A stretch of 64,000 nucleotides of DNA from positions 1-64,000 of the forward strand of contig JAGBEI010000017.1 of NCBI GenBank assembly GCA_017937065.1, written 5' to 3'. Below, one piece after another: positions 1 through 8,763 of this stretch (positions are counted from its first letter, which is position 1; every line of letters starts with the position of its first letter). The notes beneath the pieces were generated by a model. It was not told the origin of the DNA. It saw only the letters and a list, made by a program, of their open reading frames with translations, and ran no database searches. The position numbers and the translations under genes were made by a program. This stretch comes from Clostridia bacterium. Its GTDB lineage: Bacteria > Bacillota > Clostridia > Oscillospirales > QAKW01.

Positions 1-48
1 ATTGACAAATTCCAATTTATCGAACAGTTATAAAAAAGAATAGTACAT

Positions 49-86
49 AAAAAATCCGTGCTTCCACAAAGGAAACACGGATTTTT
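49..86 (-). terminator. Rho-independent terminator after tRNA-Pro
   Basis: A long inverted repeat (arms around AAATCCGTG and CACGGATTT, 5-nt loop ACAAA) has an A-run on its left that reads as a U-run on the minus strand. It directly follows the 3' CCA of the tRNA. The T-run on the right makes it potentially bidirectional. Confidence 0.85.
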
Positions 87-161
87 GGTCGGAGTGACAG
101 GGTTCGAACCTGCGGCATCGACATCCCAAATGTCGCGCGCTACCAGCTGCGCCACACCCCG
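86..161 (-). tRNA. tRNA-Pro (anticodon TGG)
   Basis: The minus strand folds into a full cloverleaf. The acceptor stem CGGGGTG pairs with CACTCCG (one G-U), the T-arm carries GGTTCGAACC, and the anticodon stem CGACA/TGTCG encloses the loop TTTGGGA with anticodon TGG. The 3' CCA is encoded. It is a single-gene transcript with its own promoter upstream and a terminator immediately after. Confidence 0.95.
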
Positions 162-218
162 GTTTGGGCATAATCCGATTTTTCTATGCAAAAGCACGAC
201 AAACCTTCGAGCAAAAAT

Positions 219-247
219 ATATTAACATTTACAGAGCAATATGTCAA
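219..247 (-). promoter_or_regulatory. Sigma-A promoter for tRNA-Pro
   Basis: On the minus strand, -35 TTGACA (242-247) and -10 TAATAT (219-224) are separated by 17 bp, about 60 bp before the tRNA 5' end. The remaining 162-446 stretch holds only this promoter and the control region of the next gene. Confidence 0.7.
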
Positions 248-336
248 CTCTGTTTCTTGACGCAATCAGGATTTTTACCTATATTCATAACACGCAATTT
301 TGCCGCCTTTGTTTGAGTTTTAATTAGCTTTTGCAT

Positions 337-364
337 GTGTTTCAATAATTATTTATTGAAACAC
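337..364. promoter_or_regulatory. Perfect 12-bp dyad, candidate operator
   Basis: GTGTTTCAATAA (337-348) is repeated as its exact reverse complement at 353-364 around a 4-nt centre. It ends 12 bp before the -35 box of the DUF2975/XRE promoter. There is no T-run, so an operator is more likely than a terminator. The XRE protein encoded two genes downstream is the obvious candidate ligand; this is inference. Confidence 0.55.
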
Positions 365-376
365 GATAAAAACTTA

Positions 377-405
377 TTGACTTTTTGCATATAACGGTAT
401 ATAAT
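377..405 (+). promoter_or_regulatory. Sigma-A promoter for the DUF2975/XRE pair
   Basis: -35 TTGACT (377-382) and -10 TATAAT (400-405) are spaced by 17 bp. The start codon at 447 follows GGAGG at a normal distance. Confidence 0.85.
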
Positions 406-446
406 GGGTACAATTAAACAAAACTTAGCTGCGGAGGAAAAATCAT

Positions 447-926
447 ATGACTCAAACACGCTTATCAAAATACCTTAAAATAATCATTGCGGGCATGGCT
501 CTTGCAGTGCTTGCCGTATACCTATGGGCAATCCCCGAAATAGGGCAAAGCATTGTAAGGCAAAATCCGGAATTCTCGTACTGCTATTATCCATGGCTTA
601 TACTCCTCTGGATAACCGCCCTGCCCTGCTTATGCGCATTACTGTGCAGCTTTAAGATTGCCCAAAGCCTGAAATCGGACAGAGCGTTTACCGCTCAAAA
701 CGCCAGGCTGTTTAAAATAATCGCCGTGCTTGCCGCTGCTGACACGAGTTTTTTCATGTTGGCAAACATTGTTTTTCTGTTTTTGAATATGAACCACCCC
801 GGAATCTGCCTGTTTTCCGTTCTGATTTTGTTTGCGGGCACAGCGATATATGTGGTATGCTCGGGACTGTCGTATCTTGTAAACAAAGCAGCCGCCTTGC
901 AGGAGCAAAGCGACTGGACAATATGA
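447..926 (+). CDS. DUF2975-type four-helix membrane protein
   Basis: This is a 159-residue integral membrane protein with four predicted hydrophobic segments (about residues 10-30, 48-70, 86-112 and 120-145) and no catalytic motif. Length and topology match the DUF2975 family, whose members usually sit directly before a small XRE-type regulator, as here: the next gene starts 10 bp after this stop. In that arrangement (B. subtilis yoaS/yozG type) the membrane protein is thought to work with the regulator, but no biochemical function is established. The start is supported by GCGGAGGAAAAATCAT before ATG and a consensus promoter. A sensor or sequestration role for the downstream regulator is inference. 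Confidence 0.8.
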   Translation: MTQTRLSKYLKIIIAGMALAVLAVYLWAIPEIGQSIVRQNPEFSYCYYPWLILLWITALPCLCALLCSFKIAQSLKSDRAFTAQNARLFKIIAVLAAADTSFFMLANIVFLFLNMNHPGICLFSVLILFAGTAIYVVCSGLSYLVNKAAALQEQSDWTI

Positions 927-936
927 GGATAGATTT

Positions 937-1155
937 ATGAAAGATGAAATCGTTTTTAATATCGACGTCATGCTGGCAAAACGCAAAATGAGCGTAACCG
1001 AGCTGTCAGAGCGGGTGGGCATAACCATTGCAAACATTTCCGTATTAAAAAACGGCAAGGCAAAAGCCCTGAAAATTTCAACTCTGACAAAGCTGTGCGC
1101 CGCGCTTGACTGCCAGCCGGGAGATATTCTCGAATACAGAAAAAGCCCCGATTAA
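937..1155 (+). CDS. Small XRE/Cro-family regulator
   Basis: A 72-residue protein made almost entirely of one lambda-repressor-like helix-turn-helix. The segment VTELSERVGITIANISVLKN (about residues 20-39) contains the HTH, followed by the typical LCAALDCQPGDILEY helix (about 51-65). There is no effector or oligomerisation domain. It is the second gene of a two-gene operon with the DUF2975 membrane protein. The YozG-like family usually has this size and partner. It probably autoregulates, and the perfect dyad at 337-364 upstream of the shared promoter is a plausible operator, though binding is not shown by sequence alone. Confidence 0.88.
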   Translation: MKDEIVFNIDVMLAKRKMSVTELSERVGITIANISVLKNGKAKALKISTLTKLCAALDCQPGDILEYRKSPD

Positions 1156-1247
1156 ACAAGCCGAAATTTTACAAAACCAGTGTGAATTGCCGCAGAAAAA
1201 CCGTCTGCTCTCATTTTACGCTTTGTCCTTGGGCGCAGCAGAAAAAT

Positions 1248-1946
1248 TCACTGCTGCTTTGCCTTTCCGAACATCGTCACCTTCTGATTGCTGTCGCAGT
1301 AGGCAAGCATAACGTCCTTCAGCTTCAGGTTATTGCTCTCCAGCTCCTTTGTTATCTTGTTTTCGTCAATACCGGCGCGGGACAGATTTTTGTACTGAAT
1401 TTCGCCGTCCAGAATGACATTTGTCGGAAAATCCTTGCCGCTGCCCTGAATATTCATATCCGAGCAGGTGACGGGCGTGCTTGCGGCATAGGTCAGAAAG
1501 CTGATTTTTCCGTTGTTTTCAAGCACGGCGGTTTTTATATCGGCAAGGTCAAAATAGCCCTGTGTGCGCGCCTGGCACATAAACTCGTCTATGTCTATAC
1601 GCATTTTGGACATTTGCTTATACTCGAATTTGCCGTTATTGAAAAGCACCGTCGGTCTGCCGCTGAAAAATGCGCGAAAGCCTACCGATTTGTCGTTGAA
1701 AAAGGACGCAAGCACAGAAAACAGCGCATAAACAAGCATAGCCGTCATCGGAATCAGCACCTCATTCATCTCGTAGGTGGAAAGCTCCGCCGCAATGGAG
1801 CCTATCGTTATGCCGATTATATAGTCAAAAAGATTCATCTCGCTTATCTGCCGCTTGCCCATTATCTTGGCAAGTATAAAAAGATACACGACAGAGCCCG
1901 CCGCAATCAGTGCCTCTTTAAGTACGTCCGCTGCAAGTCTACTCAC
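1248..1946 (-). CDS. yetF: YetF/YcaP-like DUF421 membrane protein
   Basis: A 232-residue protein with three N-terminal transmembrane helices (about residues 10-30, 38-58 and 62-85) followed by a soluble DUF421 region. Family hallmarks are AKIMGKRQISEMNLFDYIIG near residues 26-45 and the GRPTVLFNNGK segment near residue 96. DUF421 proteins are inner-membrane proteins with a cytoplasmic double-wing domain; in Bacillus some act in stress or spore membrane functions, but the activity is unknown. It starts 15 bp beyond the uvrA terminator palindrome and has no obvious promoter of its own, so read-through from uvrBA may supply its transcription. The gene symbol is by family similarity only. Confidence 0.82.
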   Translation of the reverse strand: MSRLAADVLKEALIAAGSVVYLFILAKIMGKRQISEMNLFDYIIGITIGSIAAELSTYEMNEVLIPMTAMLVYALFSVLASFFNDKSVGFRAFFSGRPTVLFNNGKFEYKQMSKMRIDIDEFMCQARTQGYFDLADIKTAVLENNGKISFLTYAASTPVTCSDMNIQGSGKDFPTNVILDGEIQYKNLSRAGIDENKITKELESNNLKLKDVMLAYCDSNQKVTMFGKAKQQ

Positions 1947-1960
1947 TGAAAAACCCTCCG

Positions 1961-2004
1961 AAAATAATAAATAGCGCAGCAGCTGCTGCGCTATTTATTA
2001 TTTT
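1961..2004 (-). terminator. 44-bp perfect palindrome terminator after uvrA
   Basis: Each 22-nt arm matches perfectly with no loop bases: AAAATAATAAATAGCGCAGC plus AG, then the exact reverse complement. The GC core gives the stem and the flanking T/A runs give U-tracts in both directions. It lies 20 bp after the uvrA stop codon. Confidence 0.85.
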
Positions 2005-2023
2005 ATGATTTAACCGCTTTATA

Positions 2024-4852
2024 CTATTTTGAAAGCACTTTTCTAAGATACTGACCCGTGTATGAGCCGCTGACCTGCGCCACCTCCTCCGGTGTGCCCT
2101 GCGCGATAACCTGTCCGCCGCCGTCGCCGCCCTCGGGACCTAAGTCAATAATATGGTCGGCGGTTTTTATAACGTCAAGGTTGTGCTCGATTACAATTAC
2201 CGTGTTGCCGGTATCGGTCAGCTTCTGCAAAACCTCAATCAGCTTGTGAACGTCAGCCGTATGCAAGCCCGTTGTCGGCTCGTCAAGGATATATACCGTC
2301 TTGCCGGTCGGACGCTTTGACAGCTCTGTCGCCAGCTTTACGCGCTGCGCCTCGCCTCCCGACAGCGTTGTGGACGACTGACCTATTTTAATGTAGGAAA
2401 GACCGACGTCGTACAGCGTTTTGAGCTTGCGGTATATTTTCGGGTGGTTTTCAAAGAAGTTCATTCCCTCCTCCACCGTCATCTCAAGCACGTCCGCAAT
2501 GGACTTGTCCTTGTATTTTACCTCCAGCGTGTCGCGGTTATAGCGCTTGCCCTTGCAGACGTCGCAGGCAATGTAAATATCGGGCAGAAAGTGCATTTCT
2601 ATCTTGACAATTCCGTCGCCCTGGCACGCCTCGCAGCGTCCGCCGCGCACGTTGAAGGAAAACCTGCCCGAGCTGTAGCCGCGCGCCTTTGCGCCGTTTG
2701 TCGATGCAAAAAGCTCGCGTATATCGGAAAAAACGGACGTATAGGTCGCGGGGTTGGAGCGCGGGGTGCGCCCTATCGGCGACTGGTCGATGTCGATTAC
2801 CTTGTCCAAAAGCTCAATGCCGTCTATCCCGCCGCACTTGCCGGGTACGGTGCGGGCGCGGTTCAAGTCCCGCGCCAGCGTACGGTATAAAATAGCATTT
2901 ATCAGTGAGGACTTGCCGCTGCCCGACACGCCCGTAACGCAGGTCATGACGCCCAGCGGAATTTTAACGTCTATATTTTTAAGATTGTTTTCCGCAGCGC
3001 CGCGTATCGTGAGAAAACCGCCGTTGCCCCCGCGCCGCACGGACGGCACCTCGATTTTCATTTTACCCGAAAGATATTTGCCTGTTATCGAGTCGTCACA
3101 CTGCATAATCTCCTCTGCCGTGCCCTGCGCCACGACATAGCCGCCGTGAATGCCCGCGCCGGGGCCGATATCGACAATATGGTCTGCCGCCAGCATTGTG
3201 TCCTCGTCATGCTCGACCACAATAAGGGTATTGCCGAGATCCCGCAGCATTTTCAGTGTGTCTATCAGCTTGTCGTTGTCGCGCTGGTGCAGCCCGATGG
3301 ACGGCTCGTCAAGAATATATACAACGCCCATGAGACTTGAGCCTATCTGCGTTGCAAGGCGTATGCGCTGGCTCTCTCCGCCCGACAGCGTGCCCGCGCT
3401 GCGGGACAGCGTCAGATAATCAAGACCCACGTTTTTAAGAAAATTAAGTCTGCTTTTTATCTCCTTTATAACCCGCTCGGCAATCATCGCATCCTTTTCG
3501 CTCAGCGACAGCCCGTCAAAAAACTCCAGCGATTTTGTGACGGAAAGGTCGGTGACCTCGCTTATGTTCCGACCTCCTACAGTCACGGCAAGCACGTCGG
3601 GGCGCAGGCGGCGGCCCTTGCAGGCGGGGCAGTCGCACTCGCGCATAAGAGACTCTATCTCGCGGCGCATGAAATCGCTTGTCGTCTCCTTAAAGCGCCG
3701 CTCGATATTGGGAATTACGCCCTCGTACGCGCTCTCGTAATTGACACTGCCGAAGGACGACTTGCGCTGCATCTGTATTTTCTCGCCGCCGTTGCCGTAC
3801 AGGATTATATCCAGCACATTTTCGGGCAGGTCGCATATCGGGGTATCCAGTGAAAAATCATAGCGCTTTGCAAGAGCCGAAAAATACATTTTGGAAATAC
3901 TGTCGCCGTAGGGCGAATTCCAGCCCGACGCCTTTATGGCGCCCTCGTTAATGGATTTTGTCCTGTCGGGAATTACAAGATCCATGTCCAGCTTTAAAAG
4001 ATATCCCAGCCCGTCGCACTCAGGGCACGCGCCGAACGGCGCATTGAACGAAAACATGCGCGGGTTGAGCTCCTCGATTGAAAAGTCATGGTCGGGACAG
4101 CTGTAATTCTGCGAGAACAGCATCTCCTCTCCGTCTACGACCTGCGCGATGACAAGCCCCTTTGCGTGATGCAGCGCGGTCTCCACCGAATCGGACAGAC
4201 GGCGGCGGATACCCTCCTTTATCACAAGACGATCCACCACAATTTCAATATTGTGTTTTTTATTCTTTTCAAGCGGGATTTTTTCCAAAAGGTCGTACAG
4301 AATACCGTCCGCCCGCACGCGCACAAAGCCGGATTTGGACGCGTCCTCAAACAGCTTTGTGTATTCGCCCTTGCGGTTGCGCACAACAGGGGCTAAAATA
4401 TTGAGCTTTGTCCCCTGCGGCAGCGCCAGTATCCTGTCCACAATCTGGTCAATGGTCTGCTGTGTTATCTCCCTGCCGCAGACGGGACAGTGCGGCTTGC
4501 CCACGCGCGCGTAGAGCAGGCGCAGGTAGTCGTAAATTTCGGTTACGGTGCCCACTGTCGAGCGTGGGTTTTTTGAGGTCGTTTTCTGGTCGATTGATAT
4601 AGCCGGCGACATTCCGTCAATCTCGTCCACATCCGGCTTTTCCATCTGACCCAAAAACATGCGCGCATATGAAGAAAGACTTTCCACATACCTGCGCTGA
4701 CCCTCTGCATACAGCGTATCGAAAGCAAGCGACGACTTGCCGCTGCCCGAAAGACCGGTAAACACCACCAGCTTGTCCCGCGGTATTGTTACGTCGATAT
4801 TTTTAAGGTTGTTGGTTCTTGCGCCCTTTACCTTTATATATTTGTTTGCCAT
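2024..4852 (-). CDS. uvrA: Excinuclease ABC subunit A
   Basis: UvrA, the damage-sensing ATPase of nucleotide excision repair. The 942-residue length is standard. It has two ABC modules: Walker [10 protein letters not shown] at residues 33-41 and GVSGSGKSS near 640, with signatures [12 protein letters not shown] and [12 protein letters not shown]. Zinc-binding Cys sets are visible, including CPVC near residue 122, [12 protein letters not shown] in the middle, and CEAC...CDVC near residue 740. UvrA2 loads UvrB at lesions. The ATG directly follows the uvrB stop codon with no intervening base, so the two are translated together. The downstream palindrome ends the operon. The gene is intact. Confidence 0.98.
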   Translation of the reverse strand: MANKYIKVKGARTNNLKNIDVTIPRDKLVVFTGLSGSGKSSLAFDTLYAEGQRRYVESLSSYARMFLGQMEKPDVDEIDGMSPAISIDQKTTSKNPRSTVGTVTEIYDYLRLLYARVGKPHCPVCGREITQQTIDQIVDRILALPQGTKLNILAPVVRNRKGEYTKLFEDASKSGFVRVRADGILYDLLEKIPLEKNKKHNIEIVVDRLVIKEGIRRRLSDSVETALHHAKGLVIAQVVDGEEMLFSQNYSCPDHDFSIEELNPRMFSFNAPFGACPECDGLGYLLKLDMDLVIPDRTKSINEGAIKASGWNSPYGDSISKMYFSALAKRYDFSLDTPICDLPENVLDIILYGNGGEKIQMQRKSSFGSVNYESAYEGVIPNIERRFKETTSDFMRREIESLMRECDCPACKGRRLRPDVLAVTVGGRNISEVTDLSVTKSLEFFDGLSLSEKDAMIAERVIKEIKSRLNFLKNVGLDYLTLSRSAGTLSGGESQRIRLATQIGSSLMGVVYILDEPSIGLHQRDNDKLIDTLKMLRDLGNTLIVVEHDEDTMLAADHIVDIGPGAGIHGGYVVAQGTAEEIMQCDDSITGKYLSGKMKIEVPSVRRGGNGGFLTIRGAAENNLKNIDVKIPLGVMTCVTGVSGSGKSSLINAILYRTLARDLNRARTVPGKCGGIDGIELLDKVIDIDQSPIGRTPRSNPATYTSVFSDIRELFASTNGAKARGYSSGRFSFNVRGGRCEACQGDGIVKIEMHFLPDIYIACDVCKGKRYNRDTLEVKYKDKSIADVLEMTVEEGMNFFENHPKIYRKLKTLYDVGLSYIKIGQSSTTLSGGEAQRVKLATELSKRPTGKTVYILDEPTTGLHTADVHKLIEVLQKLTDTGNTVIVIEHNLDVIKTADHIIDLGPEGGDGGGQVIAQGTPEEVAQVSGSYTGQYLRKVLSK

Positions 4853-6811
4853 TTACTTTTCACCCCGAAGCTTTGCTATTTTGTCGCGCATCATGGCGGC
4901 ATATTCAAATTCAAGCATGCGCGCCGCCTCGCGCATCTGTTTGGTATATTCCGCTATCATGCGCTCGCGGTCTTTTTTGGTGAGCTTTTTGCCGTCCTGC
5001 GGCAAATCCTCCGTTTTGGATATTTCCAGAACGGAGCGCACCTCTTTTTTAATTGATTTGGGCGTTATGCCGTGCTCCCTGTTATATCTGTCCTGAATTG
5101 TACGGCGGCGGTTTGTCTCCTCAATCGCGCGCTCCATGGAATCGGTCACCTTATCCGCGTACATGATAACCTCGCCGTGCTCGTTTCGCGCGGCTCTGCC
5201 TATCGTCTGAACAAGAGAGGTTTCGGAGCGCAGAAAGCCCTCCTTATCCGCGTCCAGTATCGCAACAAGCGACACCTCCGGGATATCCAAGCCCTCGCGC
5301 AGAAGGTTTATTCCGACAAGCACGTCAAACTCACCCAGGCGCAGATCGCGCACAAGCTCCATGCGCTCTATGGTGTCGACGTCGTGGTGCATGTACCGCA
5401 CGCGCACGCCCACGCCCTCAAGGTACGCGGTCAAATCCTCCGCCATGCGCTTTGTAAGCGTTGTGACAAGCACCCGCTCGTCCCTGTCGGCGCGTGTGCG
5501 TATCTCGGACAGCAGGTCGTCCATCTGACCCTCAACCGGCTTTACCGTAATGAGCGGGTCTAAAAGCCCTGTCGGGCGGATAACCTGCTCCGCCACGTTT
5601 TCGCTGCGCTTCAGCTCAAATTCGGCAGGGGTTGCGCTGACGTACAAAACCTTGTTTAGCTTTGTCAGAAACTCGTCGAAATTGAGCGGGCGGTTGTCAA
5701 ACGCGCTGGGAAGCCGAAACCCGTAGCGCACAAGGCTCTCCTTGCGCGAGCGGTCGCCGCCGTACATGCCGCGCACCTGCGGCACCGTCACGTGCGACTC
5801 GTCTATTATCATCAGAAAATCGTCGGGAAACAGGTCAAACAGCGTATAAGGCGTGCTGCCCGGCTCCCTGCCGCTGAAAATACGCGAATAATTTTCAATG
5901 CCCGAACAGAAGCCTATTTCGCGCAGCATTTCGATATCGTGAAGCGTGCGCTGCTCTATCCGCTGCGCCTCAATCAGCATATTGTTTTCGTTGAAATATT
6001 TTACCCGCTGCGCAAGCTCCGCTTTTATTTCATCTATTGCCCTGTCCACCCTGTCGGCAGATGAGACGTAATGTGAGGCGGGATAAATCGCCACATGCTT
6101 CAGCACGGCGACAAGCTCGCCCGTCAGGTGGTTTATCTCGGAAATACGGTCGATTTCATCGTCGAAAAATTCAACACGTATTACATTTTCGGAGGACGCT
6201 GCGGGAAATATCTCCAGCACATCGCCCCGAACACGGAACTTGTTGCGCGAAAAATCTATGTCGTTGCGTTCATAGCGGATTGATACAAGCTGTGCTATAA
6301 CCTCGTCGCGGTCCTTTTTCATGCCGGGGCGCAGGGATATGACAAGGCTTTTGTACTCCTGGGGGTCACCCAGGCTGTAAATGCAGGAGACGGAGGAGAC
6401 AATAATGGTATCGGGGCGCTCCAGCACCGAAAAGGTCGCGCTGTGGCGCAGCTTGTCTATCTCGTCGTTTATCGAGCTGTCCTTTTCAATATAGGTATCG
6501 GACGCCGCGATATACGCCTCCGGCTGATAATAGTCATAATAGGAGACAAAGTATTCAACGGCGTTTTCGGGGAAAAATTCCTTCAGCTCGGAGCAGAGCT
6601 GCGCCGCAAGCGTTTTATTGTGCGCCAGCACAAGCGTGGGGCGCTGAACCTGTTCGATTACGTTTGCCATGGTAAAGGTTTTGCCGCTTCCCGTAACGCC
6701 CAGCAGCGTCTGTTCCTTTTTTCCGCTTTTAATTCCGTTTACAATAGATTCTATCGCCTGCGGCTGGTCGCCTGTCGGCTTATATTCACTGTGAAGAACA
6801 AACCTGTCCAT
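4853..6811 (-). CDS. uvrB: Excinuclease ABC subunit B
   Basis: UvrB, the helicase-like damage-verification subunit that receives DNA from UvrA and recruits UvrC. It is 652 residues. Walker A GVTGSGKT lies at residues 38-45, the beta-hairpin [11 protein letters not shown] near residue 95, the DEAH-like IDESHV near 340, helicase motif [11 protein letters not shown], and a C-terminal UVR motif (about 615-650) for UvrC contact. It is the first gene of uvrBA and has its own promoter 45 bp upstream. I see no match to the Gram-positive LexA box in that leader, unusual for a uvrBA operon. Confidence 0.98.
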   Translation of the reverse strand: MDRFVLHSEYKPTGDQPQAIESIVNGIKSGKKEQTLLGVTGSGKTFTMANVIEQVQRPTLVLAHNKTLAAQLCSELKEFFPENAVEYFVSYYDYYQPEAYIAASDTYIEKDSSINDEIDKLRHSATFSVLERPDTIIVSSVSCIYSLGDPQEYKSLVISLRPGMKKDRDEVIAQLVSIRYERNDIDFSRNKFRVRGDVLEIFPAASSENVIRVEFFDDEIDRISEINHLTGELVAVLKHVAIYPASHYVSSADRVDRAIDEIKAELAQRVKYFNENNMLIEAQRIEQRTLHDIEMLREIGFCSGIENYSRIFSGREPGSTPYTLFDLFPDDFLMIIDESHVTVPQVRGMYGGDRSRKESLVRYGFRLPSAFDNRPLNFDEFLTKLNKVLYVSATPAEFELKRSENVAEQVIRPTGLLDPLITVKPVEGQMDDLLSEIRTRADRDERVLVTTLTKRMAEDLTAYLEGVGVRVRYMHHDVDTIERMELVRDLRLGEFDVLVGINLLREGLDIPEVSLVAILDADKEGFLRSETSLVQTIGRAARNEHGEVIMYADKVTDSMERAIEETNRRRTIQDRYNREHGITPKSIKKEVRSVLEISKTEDLPQDGKKLTKKDRERMIAEYTKQMREAARMLEFEYAAMMRDKIAKLRGEK

Positions 6812-6852
6812 AATACCGCTCCTTTCCTGTTTTATTATTCCGTCAATTTATA

Positions 6853-6881
6853 ATTATACTATATTATTTTTTATATGTAAA
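6853..6881 (-). promoter_or_regulatory. Sigma-A promoter for uvrBA
   Basis: Minus strand -35 TTTACA (6876-6881), 17-bp spacer, -10 TATAAT (6853-6858). Confidence 0.75.
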
Positions 6882-6895
6882 TACAGTTTTCGTTC

Positions 6896-6924
6896 AAATT
6901 AAAAAGAGGGGAAATATTCCCCTC
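6896..6924 (-). terminator. Terminator after the lipoprotein gene
   Basis: GAGGGGAA/TTCCCCTC hairpin (6906-6924) followed on the minus strand by a T-run. It sits 18 bp after the lipoprotein stop codon. Confidence 0.8.
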
Positions 6925-6941
6925 CTTGATTTTTGCGTTTT

Positions 6942-7583
6942 TCAGTTTGCCTTTGTCAGCACAATCGGATAGATAGTATCTGTAAACTCCGCCGCCTCAG
7001 AATTGCCGGCACTGACAGAACCCGTAATTTTAAGCTCACTGCCGTCAAGCTCATAAGTTACGATTTCCTCGGCGCCGCCTGAGTTTGTAATCAGCTTTCC
7101 GTCCTCAACGCTGAAATTACCCGATTCCACAAACATGCCTGCCATATCATCGGTATTTAAAGCCTCCATCGACTGGTCAACAAGCTCATCTATCGACATT
7201 CCGCTCAGCTCCAGCATTTCGTCAACGGATATTTCAAGACCCTGGTTTTTTATCTCCTGATCGAAATAGCCGCGCAGGCTGTTTTTCATATTCTCCTTCA
7301 AGCCCTCAACAGCCTGGACAAGAGAATCGTTATCGATATCGACGGAATATGTACCGCCGGCGTTAAAGGAATAGGTCACCTTCAGGTCAAATTTGTCTAT
7401 CTTCATTATATCCGCGACCTCTTCATTCTGAGCTCTTAAAAGGCTGTTGAAGGAATCGGCAAGCGACATAGTTCCGGTCCAGCTGCCCAAAAGCCTGTTG
7501 CGCTCGCTTGCACACGAGGTAAGACCGGCAAGCATAACGATAACAAGCGTGAGCGCCGTAAAAGACGATAATACTTTTTTCAT
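6942..7583 (-). CDS. Small secreted lipoprotein, function unknown
   Basis: A 213-residue protein with a lipoprotein signal peptide: MKKVLSSF, a hydrophobic core, and the lipobox LTSC, with Cys at about residue 24. The mature part is hydrophilic and begins NRLLGSWTGTMSLADSF. The LLGSWTG opening and the later YSFNAGGTYSVDID and GKLITNSGG segments resemble the small beta-rich DUF5640/lipocalin-like lipoproteins of Clostridia, which have no assigned function. The ATG at 7583 is chosen because GGAGG precedes it by 7 nt and it gives a complete signal peptide; an upstream in-frame start would add 21 unlikely residues. Monocistronic, with a consensus promoter and terminator. Confidence 0.8.
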   Translation of the reverse strand: MKKVLSSFTALTLVIVMLAGLTSCASERNRLLGSWTGTMSLADSFNSLLRAQNEEVADIMKIDKFDLKVTYSFNAGGTYSVDIDNDSLVQAVEGLKENMKNSLRGYFDQEIKNQGLEISVDEMLELSGMSIDELVDQSMEALNTDDMAGMFVESGNFSVEDGKLITNSGGAEEIVTYELDGSELKITGSVSAGNSEAAEFTDTIYPIVLTKAN

Positions 7584-7617
7584 AATAACCTCCGCATTAA
7601 AATACAAACTTAATGAC

Positions 7618-7646
7618 ATTATACAACACAAAACCCGCAATGTCAA
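7618..7646 (-). promoter_or_regulatory. Promoter for the lipoprotein gene
   Basis: Minus strand TTGACA (7641-7646), 17-bp spacer, TATAAT (7618-7623). It is back-to-back with the SPFH-gene promoter. Confidence 0.85.
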
Positions 7647-7659
7647 ATACGCAGTAATA

Positions 7660-7688
7660 TTTACATTTTTAAAGACTTATGATATAAT
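7660..7688 (+). promoter_or_regulatory. Promoter for the SPFH-protein gene
   Basis: TTTACA (7660-7665), 17-bp spacer, TATAAT (7683-7688); GGGAGG precedes the ATG at 7722. Confidence 0.85.
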
Positions 7689-7721
7689 ATATAATAATAA
7701 ATAATAAGGGAGGACAATTTT

Positions 7722-8687
7722 ATGGGATACGTTTTTCTTATTTTAGGAATTGCTCTTTTTCTGTGGTTTATCTTTTCATGCATTCGCATTGTTCCGCAGG
7801 CAACAGAGTATGTGATTGAATTTCTGGGCAAATACAAGACAACATGGTCGGCGGGCTTTCACGTCAAAATTCCGTTTCTGGAGCGGATTTCGAAAAAGAT
7901 TACGCTCAAGGAAATCGTACTTGATTCGCCGCCTCAGCCCGTCATTACAAAGGATAACGTCACAATGCAGATTGACACCGTTGTGTACTACCGCATTTTT
8001 GACGCAAAGCTGTACACCTACGGCGTTGTAAACCCCGTAAACGCGCTTGAGAACCTCACGGCGACAACACTGCGCAACATCGTCGGCGAGATGGAACTGG
8101 ACGGCACTCTCACCTCGCGTGATTACATCAACGGCAAGATGACCTCAATTTTGGACGAGGCGACGGACAAATGGGGCATGAAGGTCAACCGCGTTGAGCT
8201 GAAAAACATCATTCCGCCGCAGGAAATACAAAATGCGATGGAAAAGCAGATGAAGGCTGAGCGTGACCGCCGCGAAACGCTGCTTCAAGCCGAAGGCCAC
8301 AAGGCTGCGGCAATCACACGCGCCGAGGGTGACAAGCAGGCGGCAATCCTCCAGGCGGAGGGCGAGCGCGACGCGAAAATCGCACGGGCACAGGGTGAGG
8401 CAAAGGCTATCGAGCTTGCAAAGGAGGCGGAGGCAAACGGTCTGCGCGCACTGAAGGCGGCAGGCGCGGACAGCACCGTTTTGGAGCTCAAGCGCTATGA
8501 GGCGCTTATACGTCTGTGCGACGGCAAAGCCGCAAAGGTTGTCATTCCGACAGACCTTGTAAACGCCGCAACAAAGAATATAATGTTCAGCGAGCTTACA
8601 GGGCTTGGCAGCACAACGGATGCCGCGCCCGATGAGCCTGAACCCGCACCGGCAAGAGACGTCTGCTGCGAGCGGTTTGAAAAATAA
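7722..8687 (+). CDS. SPFH/stomatin-like membrane scaffold protein
   Basis: A 321-residue stomatin/prohibitin-family protein. It has one N-terminal transmembrane helix (residues 3-20) and an SPFH core (about 22-190) with the typical VPQATEYVIEFLGKYKTTW start and DNVTMQIDTVVYYRI strand. An alanine- and glutamate-rich coiled coil (about 165-240) follows, built of repeats such as AEGDKQAAI, AEGERDAKI and AQGEAKAIELA. These proteins form oligomeric rings in membrane microdomains and modulate membrane proteases or other membrane proteins. The usual NfeD partner is not adjacent; the gene is monocistronic between its own promoter and terminator. The C-terminus is proline/acid-rich and not conserved. 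Confidence 0.92.
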   Translation: MGYVFLILGIALFLWFIFSCIRIVPQATEYVIEFLGKYKTTWSAGFHVKIPFLERISKKITLKEIVLDSPPQPVITKDNVTMQIDTVVYYRIFDAKLYTYGVVNPVNALENLTATTLRNIVGEMELDGTLTSRDYINGKMTSILDEATDKWGMKVNRVELKNIIPPQEIQNAMEKQMKAERDRRETLLQAEGHKAAAITRAEGDKQAAILQAEGERDAKIARAQGEAKAIELAKEAEANGLRALKAAGADSTVLELKRYEALIRLCDGKAAKVVIPTDLVNAATKNIMFSELTGLGSTTDAAPDEPEPAPARDVCCERFEK

Positions 8688-8699
8688 AGTATTTTGCAT

Positions 8700-8740
8700 A
8701 AAAAAAACAGGTCTTACATCGTAAGACCTGTTTTTTATTT
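8700..8740. terminator. Terminator copy 1 (SPFH / sialate lyase boundary)
   Basis: CAGGTCTTAC (8708-8717), loop ATC, GTAAGACCTG (8721-8730), flanked by A-run and T-run, so it can serve both converging genes. A near-identical copy lies at 11743-11778. Confidence 0.85.
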
Positions 8741-8763
8741 CAAAGCCGGTGTTTTCTCTGCCC

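Noticed and set aside
6812-6900. LexA/DinR box upstream of uvrBA
   Set aside because: A GAAC half-site exists (in TTTGAACG) but the second half is ACTG and spacing does not match CGAACN4GTTCG.
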